46,059 nucleotides of DNA, taken from assembly GCA_026985735.1 (NCBI GenBank), contig JALSPW010000110.1:1-46059 (forward strand), given 5' to 3'. The notes under the pieces are model-generated. The model saw only the letters and a program-made list of their open reading frames with translations, ran no database searches and was not told where the DNA came from. Origin of the DNA: Saprospiraceae bacterium (lineage in GTDB: Bacteria; Bacteroidota; Bacteroidia; Chitinophagales; Saprospiraceae). Shown piece by piece: positions 18,533 to 26,947 of the stretch (the stretch's first letter is position 1; the number at the start of each line of letters is the position of its first letter). The translations under genes and the position numbers were made by a program.

Positions 18533-19144
18533 CTATTTAATCTCAGAATTATATGGAATCCTGGTCAATATCGATCTTCCTAATGTAAATTCATCCGCAT
18601 ATTCAAGTTCGCCTCCAAAAGATATACCCCTTGAAATAAGAGAAATCTTCACTCTATCAGGCACCATATTTGTAAGATAATAAATAGTGGTTTCTCCTTC
18701 AACAGTAGGACTAAGTGCCATTATTAATTCATTGATATCACCATCCTCTTCAATCCTTTCAATCAATCCGTGTATATGTAAATCTTCAGGAGCAACACCA
18801 TCTAACGGTGATATCAAACCTCCTAACACGTGATACAAGCCATTGTATTGTTGAGTATTTTCAATAGCTATGAGATCCCGTATATTTTCCACTACGCATA
18901 TAATATTTTTATCTCTACCTGAAGATTGGCAAATATTGCATATATCATCATCGGAAATATTATTACATTTTTTACAAAATTTAATATTTTTAAGCTCAAA
19001 AATTTTATTCGCAAGATTTTCTCCTGTATTTAAATGTCCGTTAATCAGATGCAAGACTATCCTCAAAGCCGTTTTCCTGCCAATTCCGGGTAATGTAGCT
19101 ACAGATTCTACCGCTTCATTAAGTATTTTTGATGATAATATCAT
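18533..19144 (-). CDS. recR: Recombination mediator protein RecR
   Basis: RecR works with RecO/RecF to load RecA on gapped DNA. Seen: an N-terminal helix-hairpin-helix (LPGIGRKTALRIVLHLI), a four-cysteine zinc finger (CKKCNNISDDDICNIC), then a Toprim domain (ICVVENIRDLIAIE, YHVLGGLISPLDGVAPEDL). The last part carries the family's ATP/Walker-like RGISFGGELEYADEFTLGRSI. At 203 residues it is full length. It is first in a two-gene minus-strand unit with the glycosyltransferase fusion; no functional link is apparent, and such pairings of recR with unrelated genes occur. Confidence 0.97.
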   Translation of the reverse strand: MILSSKILNEAVESVATLPGIGRKTALRIVLHLINGHLNTGENLANKIFELKNIKFCKKCNNISDDDICNICQSSGRDKNIICVVENIRDLIAIENTQQYNGLYHVLGGLISPLDGVAPEDLHIHGLIERIEEDGDINELIMALSPTVEGETTIYYLTNMVPDRVKISLISRGISFGGELEYADEFTLGRSILTRIPYNSEIK

Positions 19145-19516
19145 TTATTATTTCATTATTCTTTTGTACAATATTACTATTCGGTTATACCCTTTTTAAT
19201 AAAAATAGAACTCACCAAAATATATAGTTAGTATTAGTCCTAAAAATCATTAAAAATTAAAAAACAATCTTTAACTAAAAAGGAAATAGTTATACCAAAT
19301 TGATTTTATAGCGCCACCACTAAAACACAATATAAAACAATATGATAAAACTAAAGTTCAAATATATGATTTTTATATAATATAACAAAGAGTAAAGAGC
19401 GGTATTTTTTTTAAGCACTTAGGTGAAAATATTTTGGTTACAAAATTAAAAAAACCACGAATAGTTACAAAAAAAGGAGTTGATATCTCAACTCCTTTTT
19501 CTTCTTTTATCTAACT
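19145..19516. other. Intergenic region between ompA-like and recR
   Basis: This 372-nt AT-rich gap contains the ompA terminator at its left end. It also has a 13-nt match (TTATACCAAATTG, 19290-19302) to the reverse complement of the right end of the 76-nt repeat, perhaps a solo end. I see no gene in it. Confidence 0.4.
19471..19500 (-). terminator. Rho-independent terminator of the ompA-like gene
   Basis: A perfect 13-bp stem (AAAAAGGAGTTGA / TCAACTCCTTTTT) with a TATC loop begins 17 nt after the stop codon. On the minus strand it ends in a T run. Confidence 0.88.
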
Positions 19517-21427
19517 TTAAAATCCGGAATTTTTATTTCCTGTTTTCTTAGATTTTTTTACAGGCACAGTTGTTTTTTTCATATTCTTTAAAACCACAGA
19601 AGGTTTTGCCATATTATAGTCGTCAGGAAGACAAACTCTGAATTCCACTCTTCGATTCATATAATGTCCCATTGCCACTTCTTTGGATTTCGTGTGAGCT
19701 TCGGGAAGATCCGGTACTAAAGGCAATTCTTCACCTCCGTACATCAACTTAAATCTGTTTCTATCAATTCCATATTTATCAACTAGAAAATCAATTGCCG
19801 CTTTTGCTCTTTTATACGAAAGTAGCTTATTGTATTCTACTGAGTTCCTGACATCTGTTGCTCCAAATGCAGTAACACATAAATCAGGATATCTCTTCAT
19901 AACGGTAGCAATATGTTTCAACTGACCGTAATATTCCGGTTTAATTTTATATTTATCCAAATCAAAATGAATCATGGGCAGAAACCAGTCAGCAATACCT
20001 CCACCCATATATGAAGATAAAGACATTGAATCTCCATTCATCCCGGATGCTCCATTAATCAAATGTTTTCCACCACCTGATAAACTTTCTTCAAACATCC
20101 TTTTTACTTCTTCTTTTGTAACGCAACATTTCTTATTATCAGGAATAAGGGCAACTCCATTTTCGTCTACCTCGTATCCAGGAGGAGAATAAGGCTCCTT
20201 ATCCTTGCAATCCGCCAATCCGTCTTCATCCGAATCCAGAGTAATACCACGGGTATCTACCGGACATCCCGCCGGACTATCCTGTTCCATATCCATCATA
20301 TCTATAACACCGTCACCATCACTATCCGTCAAATCCAACACAGGTCTTTGTTTTAATTTGGCAATATCATTAAAGATATTTTCCATTGGATTCATCCAAT
20401 ACAAAGGTTCTGTTTTTCTTTTAAAATTGGAAAGATTTATAGCAAGCCGTATGTTTGTATAGTGCAAAACATCGTTTTCATTTGACTGATCATTGGCTGT
20501 TCTGTATTTCATTCCATCCAAATAATCATTATCATTAAACATTACCTGATGTTCCAGACCTATGTTAACCCTTTTATTTATTTTTCTATATATACCTATT
20601 CCTCCAAGAAAAGCACCATGAATAAGATATTTATCCTTTATTTCAAATAAATATCGTTTTTTATAAGACTTGGTCTCATACTTACCGTCATAGATTTCTT
20701 TTAATCTATTTAATCTCTCTATTCTTTTTTGTCTTTGATTTCCTGCACCTGTAATCAAATCCACACTTGTCACATTATATATATTGCCATAGGCATCATA
20801 AAGATCCAACATGGTTTGATTAGAATTAAGAGCTAATCCTGCAAATGCAATCAAATTCCATTTATTTCTTTCCTTATGAAATAGAATATTACCCAAATTT
20901 AATACAGCTTGTATCGAACCTTCAACATATTCCAATTTGTAACTGGGATACCAATTGGAATTATTGGCAACATAATTATCAAAAATACCTCCAAAATTAT
21001 TCTCCGGAGTCAGAGCATCATTCCACGGTTGGGGATCTAATCCATAAGTTTGACCGTAAAACAAATCAAACCTAACGGAAAAAACATAATGAATTGCCTT
21101 CCTTAAATGAATTCCAAATCCATAACCTGCCAATGGTTTCAACTCATCGACATCACCGTCAAGGAAAAAATAACCGCTATGTATGCCAAATTCCCAGGCA
21201 TCTTTTGGTTTTGCAGGATACTTGTAAAGTCCTAATCTCCACTTTTTGTTTTGACCGGGATCAGAAGTCATCTTATCTTTGATAACAGGAGATATGTATG
21301 TATCGGAAAACTTTACAGATTCAGTAGTAAGAACCACTTCTTTCGAATCAACATTTTTATTACTTTGCCCATAGCTATACCATGATAAAAGTAACACTAA
21401 TATTGACATAAAAACTTTAAGTCTCAT
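19517..21427 (-). CDS. OmpA-family protein with thrombospondin type 3-like repeats
   Basis: Predicted envelope-anchoring protein. Signal peptide about 1-20 (SWYSYGQ). Residues about 70-350 form an N-terminal membrane-associated beta-rich region (GIHSGYFFLDGDVDELKP, GIGIYRKINKRVNIGLEHQ). Aspartate-rich calcium-binding type repeats follow (DSDGDGVIDMMDMEQDSPAGCP, DSDEDGLADCKDKEPYSPPG). The C-terminal OmpA peptidoglycan-binding domain is present (IHFDLDKYKIKPEYYGQL, ATDVRNSVEYNKLLSYKRA, NRRVEFRV) and keeps the Asp and Arg used for diaminopimelate binding. The tail is basic (KKSKKTGNKNSGF). It has its own promoter (TTTG-N20-TAGCTTTG) and terminator, so it is monocistronic and probably well expressed. 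Confidence 0.92.
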   Translation of the reverse strand: MRLKVFMSILVLLLSWYSYGQSNKNVDSKEVVLTTESVKFSDTYISPVIKDKMTSDPGQNKKWRLGLYKYPAKPKDAWEFGIHSGYFFLDGDVDELKPLAGYGFGIHLRKAIHYVFSVRFDLFYGQTYGLDPQPWNDALTPENNFGGIFDNYVANNSNWYPSYKLEYVEGSIQAVLNLGNILFHKERNKWNLIAFAGLALNSNQTMLDLYDAYGNIYNVTSVDLITGAGNQRQKRIERLNRLKEIYDGKYETKSYKKRYLFEIKDKYLIHGAFLGGIGIYRKINKRVNIGLEHQVMFNDNDYLDGMKYRTANDQSNENDVLHYTNIRLAINLSNFKRKTEPLYWMNPMENIFNDIAKLKQRPVLDLTDSDGDGVIDMMDMEQDSPAGCPVDTRGITLDSDEDGLADCKDKEPYSPPGYEVDENGVALIPDNKKCCVTKEEVKRMFEESLSGGGKHLINGASGMNGDSMSLSSYMGGGIADWFLPMIHFDLDKYKIKPEYYGQLKHIATVMKRYPDLCVTAFGATDVRNSVEYNKLLSYKRAKAAIDFLVDKYGIDRNRFKLMYGGEELPLVPDLPEAHTKSKEVAMGHYMNRRVEFRVCLPDDYNMAKPSVVLKNMKKTTVPVKKSKKTGNKNSGF

Positions 21428-21472
21428 AGGGTGTGTTTTTTAGTTTCTTAGTTTAAGCCTTTATTTCAAGTG

Positions 21473-21504
21473 CAAAGCTAAAACCTTTTTTCTAATATTC
21501 CAAA
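21473..21504 (-). promoter_or_regulatory. Promoter of the ompA-like gene (TTTG-N20-TAGCTTTG)
   Basis: On the minus strand TTTG (21504-21501) is followed after exactly 20 nt by TAGCTTTG (21480-21473), a full match to the Bacteroidota pattern. The leader would be about 38 nt. Confidence 0.75.
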
Positions 21505-21694
21505 AATATTAAGTTTTTTTTTAATGTATAATACAAAACATATAAGATGTCTTACAGATATATTATATTTTAATGCGTATTTTAATGTTTTATACAATAA
21601 AAAAGGTAACATACTATAGACAGTTTCAATTGATGATCCCCCCTAATAAGAAACTATATTTTTGGTACCTACAATTAATAACTACAAGTAATGC

Positions 21695-21770
21695 CAAACC
21701 GTTATCAAGATGATGATATAGAAAAAGTATTAGTTTTTATAAGCAGCATATTGATAGCAATTTGGTATAA
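21695..21770. repeat. 76-nt imperfect palindromic repeat, copy 2
   Basis: See copy 1 at 16492-16567. The two copies have equal length and differ at 12 positions. In this copy the outer arms are CCAAACCGTTATCA and TGATAGCAATTTGG (11 of 14 complementary). The centre is AAAAA-GTATTAG-TTTTT. Confidence 0.75.
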
Positions 21771-21900
21771 GATAATATTAAGAAACATAAACCAAGTGAT
21801 TATATCAACACACTTTTTTATTAATAAATATGATATATCAATTTATAATCATATTTTTGTAAGATTAATCAAATTATTATTTTTAAATAAATAAGATATA

Positions 21901-22947
21901 ATGAATACTTGGTTTAAAGATTCTGAAATGTTTTTTCATACATTTGAAAACAAACATTACCTCGGATACCAAATACAAAAAGGTGCAGACAGTTATATTC
22001 CAACAGAAAACAATATCGTTATATTCGGTTTGGATGAAGTGATTTCTGATTCTATCAGGAAAGAATTATTCAAAACTTCATTCCCTTTTAGCAATATAGC
22101 TTTATATGATTTGGGAAATATTAGAAATTCAAATCCGGAATTTATCATTCAAGCTTTAAATCAATTTGAATCCGAAAAATCAAATATTTTAATTTTAGGT
22201 TCGAATATAGAGTCATTTGAACTTCAGTTGAAAGCACTGACACAAAAGATATCAAATATAGCTTTTTTGGAAAAATCGGGTGATCTTTTTTTTAGCACCA
22301 CAATACAAGATTATATCCTTAATTCAACAAATATTTCAAAAGCAGGATTAATTGGTTATCAAACTCATCTTTTAAATCCTGAAAAACTAAAACACAAAAA
22401 ATTCAACAATTCAATCAGATTAGGTAAATTTCGCAATAATTACAAAGACGTTGAACCTGTATTAAGAAATGTTGATACATTATTATTTAATATGGATAGT
22501 ATCAGATATTCTGAAGTTCCCGGAATAAAAAACACTACTCCAAGTGGTTTGACATCTGAAGAAGCTTGTCAAATCATGAAATATACGGGACTAAACAATG
22601 AACTAAACATTTTGAATTTTATTGGTTTTGAACCAAAATACGACTTCCACAATCAAGGGGCCATGTTGATTAGTCAATTGATTTGGTATTATATTGAGGG
22701 AGTTGATCAACAAATTATGGAGAATATCTCAGATAAACAATCAATGATTTCTATAGTTGTAGACTTGAATGACTATAATATGTCTTTAAATTTCATTCAG
22801 AGTAAAAAAACAGGTAGATGGTGGGTTGAAATTCCAAATCCTGAAGAAAAAAACACATCGTATTTTATTGCATGTAGCGAAGAAGATTACAACAAAGCAA
22901 CCAGGAATGAACTATCAAACAGAATTTTTAATGAATTGAGTTTTTAA
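21901..22947 (+). CDS. Arginase/formimidoylglutamase-fold protein, probably without metal site
   Basis: The 348-residue protein resembles the ureohydrolase (arginase, agmatinase, formimidoylglutamase) family as found in Bacteroidota. The best anchor is NMDSIRYSEVPG followed by PSGLTSEEACQIMKYTGL, which aligns to the usual DxDxxDP...GLT region. The manganese ligands are not where expected. The GGxHD position reads ILGSNIES, and the DAHxD position reads LEKSGDLFF. I therefore infer an enzyme-fold protein that has lost hydrolase activity, or a distinct non-hydrolytic role. There is no signal peptide, so it is cytoplasmic. It stands alone, downstream of a repeat and upstream of the remnant island. 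The family call is moderate, the loss of ligands is directly visible. Confidence 0.65.
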   Translation: MNTWFKDSEMFFHTFENKHYLGYQIQKGADSYIPTENNIVIFGLDEVISDSIRKELFKTSFPFSNIALYDLGNIRNSNPEFIIQALNQFESEKSNILILGSNIESFELQLKALTQKISNIAFLEKSGDLFFSTTIQDYILNSTNISKAGLIGYQTHLLNPEKLKHKKFNNSIRLGKFRNNYKDVEPVLRNVDTLLFNMDSIRYSEVPGIKNTTPSGLTSEEACQIMKYTGLNNELNILNFIGFEPKYDFHNQGAMLISQLIWYYIEGVDQQIMENISDKQSMISIVVDLNDYNMSLNFIQSKKTGRWWVEIPNPEEKNTSYFIACSEEDYNKATRNELSNRIFNELSF

Positions 22948-23004
22948 AAAATTGACCACTTTAGAGAGCTTCAGACCAAGTACCTCTAATGACAGATTAC
23001 AAAA

Positions 23005-23076
23005 AAAGTTCAAAGTTCAAAGGACAAAGTTCAAAGGACAAAGTTCAAAGGCAAAAGTAAAAAGTTCAAAGTTTGG
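23005..23076. repeat. Short tandem repeat AAAGTTCAAAGGAC
   Basis: Units at 23012-23025 and 23026-23039 are identical 14-mers. A shortened third (23040-23052) and scattered AAAGTTCAAAG pieces (to 23076) follow. It is non-coding, and its origin by slippage is an inference. Confidence 0.8.
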
Positions 23077-23131
23077 AAGATAAAAGATAAAAGGATTTAA
23101 TGATGAATTATGAATGGTGAATTAAATAACC

Positions 23132-23379
23132 GGCTTTGAAGTCATGCTATCGCATGCTTTCAAGTCCTACCTGCAATTATCTAAAAATGATTTGCAAGGC
23201 TATTTTAATATCAATCCCGATAGACTAAACTTGGAAAGATGATTAACCATGAAGCCAAGCAAATACCAGCAGCATTAATCTGTTATGATTTTATCAATCC
23301 ACCCGCTACTGATGTAGCGGTTCCTATATTACCAAGAGAGGTTTACTCTTTTGGATCTCTCCTTCATCAAGACCATTAA
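23132..23379 (+). pseudogene. Unidentified gene remnant with a frameshift
   Basis: Two adjacent frames read like real protein. 23132-23242 gives GFEVMLSHAFKSYLQLS... ending at TGA. 23239-23379 gives MINHEAKQIPAALICYDFIN...YSFGSLLHQDH ending at TAA. The switch of frame falls at about 23237. Both are below the ORF-track cut-off. I do not recognise the family. Codon use and low-complexity content look protein-like, unlike the flanking AT-rich DNA, but similarity to a real protein has not been shown. Confidence 0.4.
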
Positions 23380-23449
23380 ATAAATCATTTAATTAAATTT
23401 TGGGGTCACCTTAATTCCCAAAGGGTCAGTTGGTCTGAATTTGATTTTC

Positions 23450-24772
23450 TTATTCGAAAATTGTTTCTGCTTTAATTCCCCGTGAAGCTTTAACAAGTAT
23501 CAACGAACCGTTAATATTAAGTTCTTCAATAATTTTTCTTACTTCACTTGCTTTTTCAACAAAAATCATTGACTCATTCTGCTCACCAAGTTTTTCTTTG
23601 GCTTTAAGAAATTCTTTTCCAATAAAAATTCCTTTTATATAAAATTTTCTATTTCGCAAATATCTTAATATTTTTATATGTTCTTCCAAACTTGCAACTC
23701 CCAATTCCAGCATATCGCCCAAAATAAGATACTTATTTTTTACTGTTTTAATATTTTCAAATGTTTTTATCGCAAGTTTTAAGGAAGTCGGATTTGCATT
23801 GTAGGCATCCATTATCAATTCATTTCCATTCCAGTCTATAAATTGGGATCGATTATTCTTCGGTATAAAATTCGTTAGTTCATTTTTAATATTTTCAACG
23901 GAAATATCAAAATAGTCAGCAATTTTAACCGCATTGACGATATTTGAAAAATTATATTCACCATACAGATTAGTTTTAACATATACTTTATCTGCATTAG
24001 GTAAAACCAAATCCAAATCAAGAAAAGGAAAAGATTTATTCAAAGACATTTTTGAGACATTTTCACTTTTAAAATCCGAGGCTGAAAATGAAATTATATT
24101 TTCATAATCTCTAAAAGAATTCTTCAATTCTTTAATTTCCCTATTATAAAAAAACAAACCGGCATGTTTTTTGAGATAATGATACAATTCCAATTTGGTT
24201 TTTACAATATTTTCAATAGAACCAAATCCATCTATATGTGCAATCCCGATACTTGTTATTAATCCGTGCGTCGGTTTAGCCAAGCTGCATAAAAAATCTA
24301 TTTCACCAACACTACTTGCCCCCATTTCCACGACAGCAATTTGGTGAGTATTTTTAATTTTCAATAATGTCAGGGGAACACCGATGTGATTATTAAAATT
24401 TCCGGAGGTACATAAAGTATTAAACTGGGAACCAAGCAATCTACACAAAAGTTCTTTTGTAGTGGTTTTACCATTTGTTCCTGTCAGACCAATAACAGGA
24501 ATATTCAATCTATCACGATGAAGTTTAGCTACATTCTGCAATGTTTTCAAGCTATTACCAACAACTACAACCTTTGAAGCGGAAGAAAATATTTTATCTG
24601 AAGTTACAACTAAAGCCGCACCTTTTTCTATAGCAACATTTACAAATTTATTACCATCAAAATTATCACCTTTCAAAGCAAAAAAAACTTCTCCTTTTTT
24701 TAAAGTACGGGTATCAATTGAAACTCCATTGGATTCATTTATAAATTTTAATATTTCCGTCCCCTTGTTCAT
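23450..24772 (-). CDS. murF: UDP-MurNAc-tripeptide--D-Ala-D-Ala ligase MurF
   Basis: MurF adds D-Ala-D-Ala to complete the peptidoglycan precursor in the cytoplasm. Seen: an N-terminal substrate domain (VSIDTRTLKKGEVFFALKGDNFDGNKF), an ATP-binding loop GLTGTNGKTTTKE, the Mur-ligase motifs VEMGASSVGEIDFLC and SIGIAHIDGFGS, and NFSNIVNAVKIADY. The C-terminal domain has MDAYNANPTSL and LILGDMLELG. The ORF track begins at a TTG (24787), but the in-frame ATG at 24772 (MNKGTEILKF) is better and gives 440 residues, normal for MurF. It lies downstream of gldJ on the same strand, an order also known in flavobacteria, yet a terminator-like hairpin lies only about 16 nt before the ATG. Confidence 0.96.
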   Translation of the reverse strand: MNKGTEILKFINESNGVSIDTRTLKKGEVFFALKGDNFDGNKFVNVAIEKGAALVVTSDKIFSSASKVVVVGNSLKTLQNVAKLHRDRLNIPVIGLTGTNGKTTTKELLCRLLGSQFNTLCTSGNFNNHIGVPLTLLKIKNTHQIAVVEMGASSVGEIDFLCSLAKPTHGLITSIGIAHIDGFGSIENIVKTKLELYHYLKKHAGLFFYNREIKELKNSFRDYENIISFSASDFKSENVSKMSLNKSFPFLDLDLVLPNADKVYVKTNLYGEYNFSNIVNAVKIADYFDISVENIKNELTNFIPKNNRSQFIDWNGNELIMDAYNANPTSLKLAIKTFENIKTVKNKYLILGDMLELGVASLEEHIKILRYLRNRKFYIKGIFIGKEFLKAKEKLGEQNESMIFVEKASEVRKIIEELNINGSLILVKASRGIKAETIFE

Positions 24773-24794
24773 TTCTTTTATTTTCAATAAAAAA

Positions 24795-24819
24795 CCCGGA
24801 ACAGCAAAGCTGGTCCGGG
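24795..24819 (-). terminator. Terminator or attenuator between gldJ and murF
   Basis: On the minus strand CCCGGACCAGC-TTT-GCTGTTCCGGG (11 bp, one mismatch) is followed by TTTTTTATTG, a classical intrinsic terminator shape. It lies 55 nt after the gldJ stop and ends about 16 nt before the murF ATG. murF therefore needs read-through or a promoter overlapping this hairpin. Confidence 0.85.
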
Positions 24820-24874
24820 ATATAAATATCTTATTATTTATAAATAATTGGTGAATGTCATCAATTCACAATAA

Positions 24875-26368
24875 TTATTTATATCTTCTTTTTACTTTTG
24901 AACTCTTACCAAAGTAATTTCCGTCCTTATCTCCATTTCCTGCTTGCGAACCAACTCTCGTCATGGCACATCTAAAGCCAACGGATCTACTAGCTTTATT
25001 TTCATCCATAAACCTTCTTTGACCGGGAGACAACCAAAATAATCTATCTTCCCAAGATCCTCCTTTTATTACTCTGGAATGATCATTCACTAATGAACTT
25101 TTACCATAACCATAAGTAACGTATTCGCTATCATCATCACTGTAATTTCTTAAATCTCCTTTACGGTAATTATCCCTGTTTTCCACTTCCTGATCTTCAA
25201 CAAACCTTTTTTTCAAATGTCCCAGACTATCTTTTTCAACAAGATTGCCGTTTTCATCTTTTAATTTTTCTTCAAATTTGTTACCTCTAAACGGATTCAA
25301 TTCCTGACTTTCGGCATCGCTTAATTCGGTAAAAGTGGTTTTCCTATAGATATCAGCAACCCATTCACTTACATTACCCGCCATATTATATAAACCGAAA
25401 TCATTAGGCATAAAAGATCTGACAGGTGCCGGAATTGGTGCCTTATCGTTCAAACGCCCGGCCATTCCCATATAGTCACCACCTTGTCTTTTAAAGTTTG
25501 CCATAAACTGACCTTGTCTTTTATCATGTCTTTTATATCTTGCCGTATAACCATCCCAGGGGAAAAATCTTCTGTCAGTATATATTTCATCTTTTGATGC
25601 AGCTTGTTTACCTACAAGTGCTAATGCTGCATATTCCCATTCCGCCTCCGTAGGCAATCTATATTTAGGTAATAATATTCCGTCTTCAAATTTAACCTGT
25701 CTTTCTCCTCCGTTTGTTAAATCAGGTAGATTCTTTCTTACATTTCCCTGATATTGTCCGGCAAAATAAGCTTCCGTATTAAAATTGTCGGAATCCACCT
25801 GCTGAGGATTTGGATTTAAAATACCTCTTTCTATCAATATCATTTCGTTTACTCTATCGGATCTCCAATCAGAATATTTATTTGCCTGAATCCAATTAAC
25901 TCCTACAACCGGATAATCATCAAATGAAGGATACCTGAAATAAGTCTCTACATAGGGTTCGTTATATGCCAGTTCTTCTCTCCAAACAAGTGTATCCGGA
26001 AGAGCTTTTTGATAAACTTCAGGATATGATTTATATACTCTTTTTAACCAGTGTAAATATTCTCTATAATCTGTGTTTGTCACTTCGGTTTCATCCATAT
26101 AAAAAGAAGAAACGGTTACTCTTCGTGGGATATTATTCCATTCATAAGTCACATCCTCTTCCGTTAATCCCATCACAAATGTACCTCCCTCAATCAAAAC
26201 AAGATTAGGACCTGTAATCTGACCTTCATAGTCCAATTTCTCAAAACCACCCCATTCGGGATCGTTATATTTCCAACCTGTAGTACTTGAACGCTCTTCA
26301 TGTTTGCATGAAGACATAATCAAAGAAAAGAGAAGTAAACTTCCAAAAATCTTAATCAAAACTTTCAT
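24875..26368 (-). CDS. gldJ: Gliding motility / T9SS lipoprotein GldJ
   Basis: GldJ is an outer-membrane-associated lipoprotein needed for gliding and for stability of the T9SS component GldK in flavobacteria. Seen: a lipoprotein signal with MSSC (Cys21) and the early TTGWKYNDPEWGGFE segment typical of GldJ. A formylglycine-generating-enzyme (SUMF1) fold follows with EGGTFVMG, MDETEVTNTDY, YPVVGVNWIQANKYSDWR, RLPTEAEWEYAA, DFGLYNMAGNVSEWVADIYR and VIKGGSWEDRLFWLSPGQRR. At 497 residues it is somewhat shorter than F. johnsoniae GldJ. The TTGW start and the murF and porU-porV neighbourhood favour GldJ over the paralogue GldK. A TTACTTTG box lies about 85 nt upstream. Confidence 0.88.
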   Translation of the reverse strand: MKVLIKIFGSLLLFSLIMSSCKHEERSSTTGWKYNDPEWGGFEKLDYEGQITGPNLVLIEGGTFVMGLTEEDVTYEWNNIPRRVTVSSFYMDETEVTNTDYREYLHWLKRVYKSYPEVYQKALPDTLVWREELAYNEPYVETYFRYPSFDDYPVVGVNWIQANKYSDWRSDRVNEMILIERGILNPNPQQVDSDNFNTEAYFAGQYQGNVRKNLPDLTNGGERQVKFEDGILLPKYRLPTEAEWEYAALALVGKQAASKDEIYTDRRFFPWDGYTARYKRHDKRQGQFMANFKRQGGDYMGMAGRLNDKAPIPAPVRSFMPNDFGLYNMAGNVSEWVADIYRKTTFTELSDAESQELNPFRGNKFEEKLKDENGNLVEKDSLGHLKKRFVEDQEVENRDNYRKGDLRNYSDDDSEYVTYGYGKSSLVNDHSRVIKGGSWEDRLFWLSPGQRRFMDENKASRSVGFRCAMTRVGSQAGNGDKDGNYFGKSSKVKRRYK

Positions 26369-26947
26369 TTGTTAATTAAATTTAGTTTTTTAACATCAGT
26401 AAAATTTATTTACACGATGTCTTGAAATAGTTAAAACAATTTAAATTCGCTGCAAAGTAAAAACAAATTATTCTAAAAATTATTGTTTTTACCATAAAAT
26501 TTATTTAGCATCACCATGAAAACAGTTAATTTTTAAAATTTCGAAAACTTTCAATAAGATTTTTACTATTTTTTACAAAAATTTGATTCCATTATATCAA
26601 GTAATTGCAACGAAATAGTATTTATATCTAAAAATTTTCAAAATATTGCAAAATAATACATTTCAAATTTACAGAGTTTTCATATGGACACTTTCTTATA
26701 AACCACGCTTGATTTTCAAACGAGTCGCCAAAGTTACTTAAAAATTAAATTATTTTGCAAAAATATAGTAAATATTTTTTCATCTCTTGTTAATTTCTCT
26801 ATAACAACCTATAGATTTTAATTTAATTTGCAATATATTAATTCAATCGGGTAATGACTTTATTTATACGATAAATACAATCTTCTATCTGATACCTGTT
26901 CGAAAAATCATTATAAATTACAAATTCAAACACCTTATAAAAATACA
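26369..26947. other. Intergenic region upstream of gldJ
   Basis: This 579-nt, very AT-rich gap holds a possible gldJ promoter (26453-26460). No ORF over 60 codons, clear hairpin or repeat was found, and no terminator for the porP-like gene was recognised. Confidence 0.5.
26453..26460 (-). promoter_or_regulatory. Possible -7 box for gldJ (TTACTTTG)
   Basis: The minus strand TTACTTTGCAGCG differs from TAnnTTTG at one position. The leader would be about 80 nt. No clear -33 element is seen. Confidence 0.35.

Larger units (their letters stand above)
21428..21900. other. Intergenic region upstream of the ompA-like gene
   Basis: This 473-nt gap holds the ompA promoter and copy 2 of the 76-nt palindromic repeat. 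The 67-codon ORF at 21691-21894 is largely that repeat read through, with no independent support, and is not called as a gene. Confidence 0.5.
22970..23439. repeat. Repeat-rich island flanked by 10-bp inverted repeats
   Basis: TTCAGACCAA (22970-22979) and TTGGTCTGAA (23430-23439) are perfect inverted repeats bounding about 470 nt. Inside are a tandem AAAGTTCAAAGGAC array, two strong hairpins (23132-23167 and 23303-23320) and a frameshifted coding-like stretch. The interior looks richer in G+C than its surroundings. It may be a decayed insertion; no transposase is recognised and no target-site duplication is evident. Confidence 0.4.

Noticed and set aside
21691-21894. 67-codon ORF upstream of the arginase-like gene
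   Set aside because: It is mostly the 76-nt palindromic repeat read as protein.
23005-23076. CRISPR array
   Set aside because: Units are 14 nt, directly adjacent without spacers, and no cas gene is present.
24773-24787. TTG start of the murF ORF at 24787
   Set aside because: An ATG five codons downstream gives the expected MurF N-terminus, and TTG starts are uncommon here.
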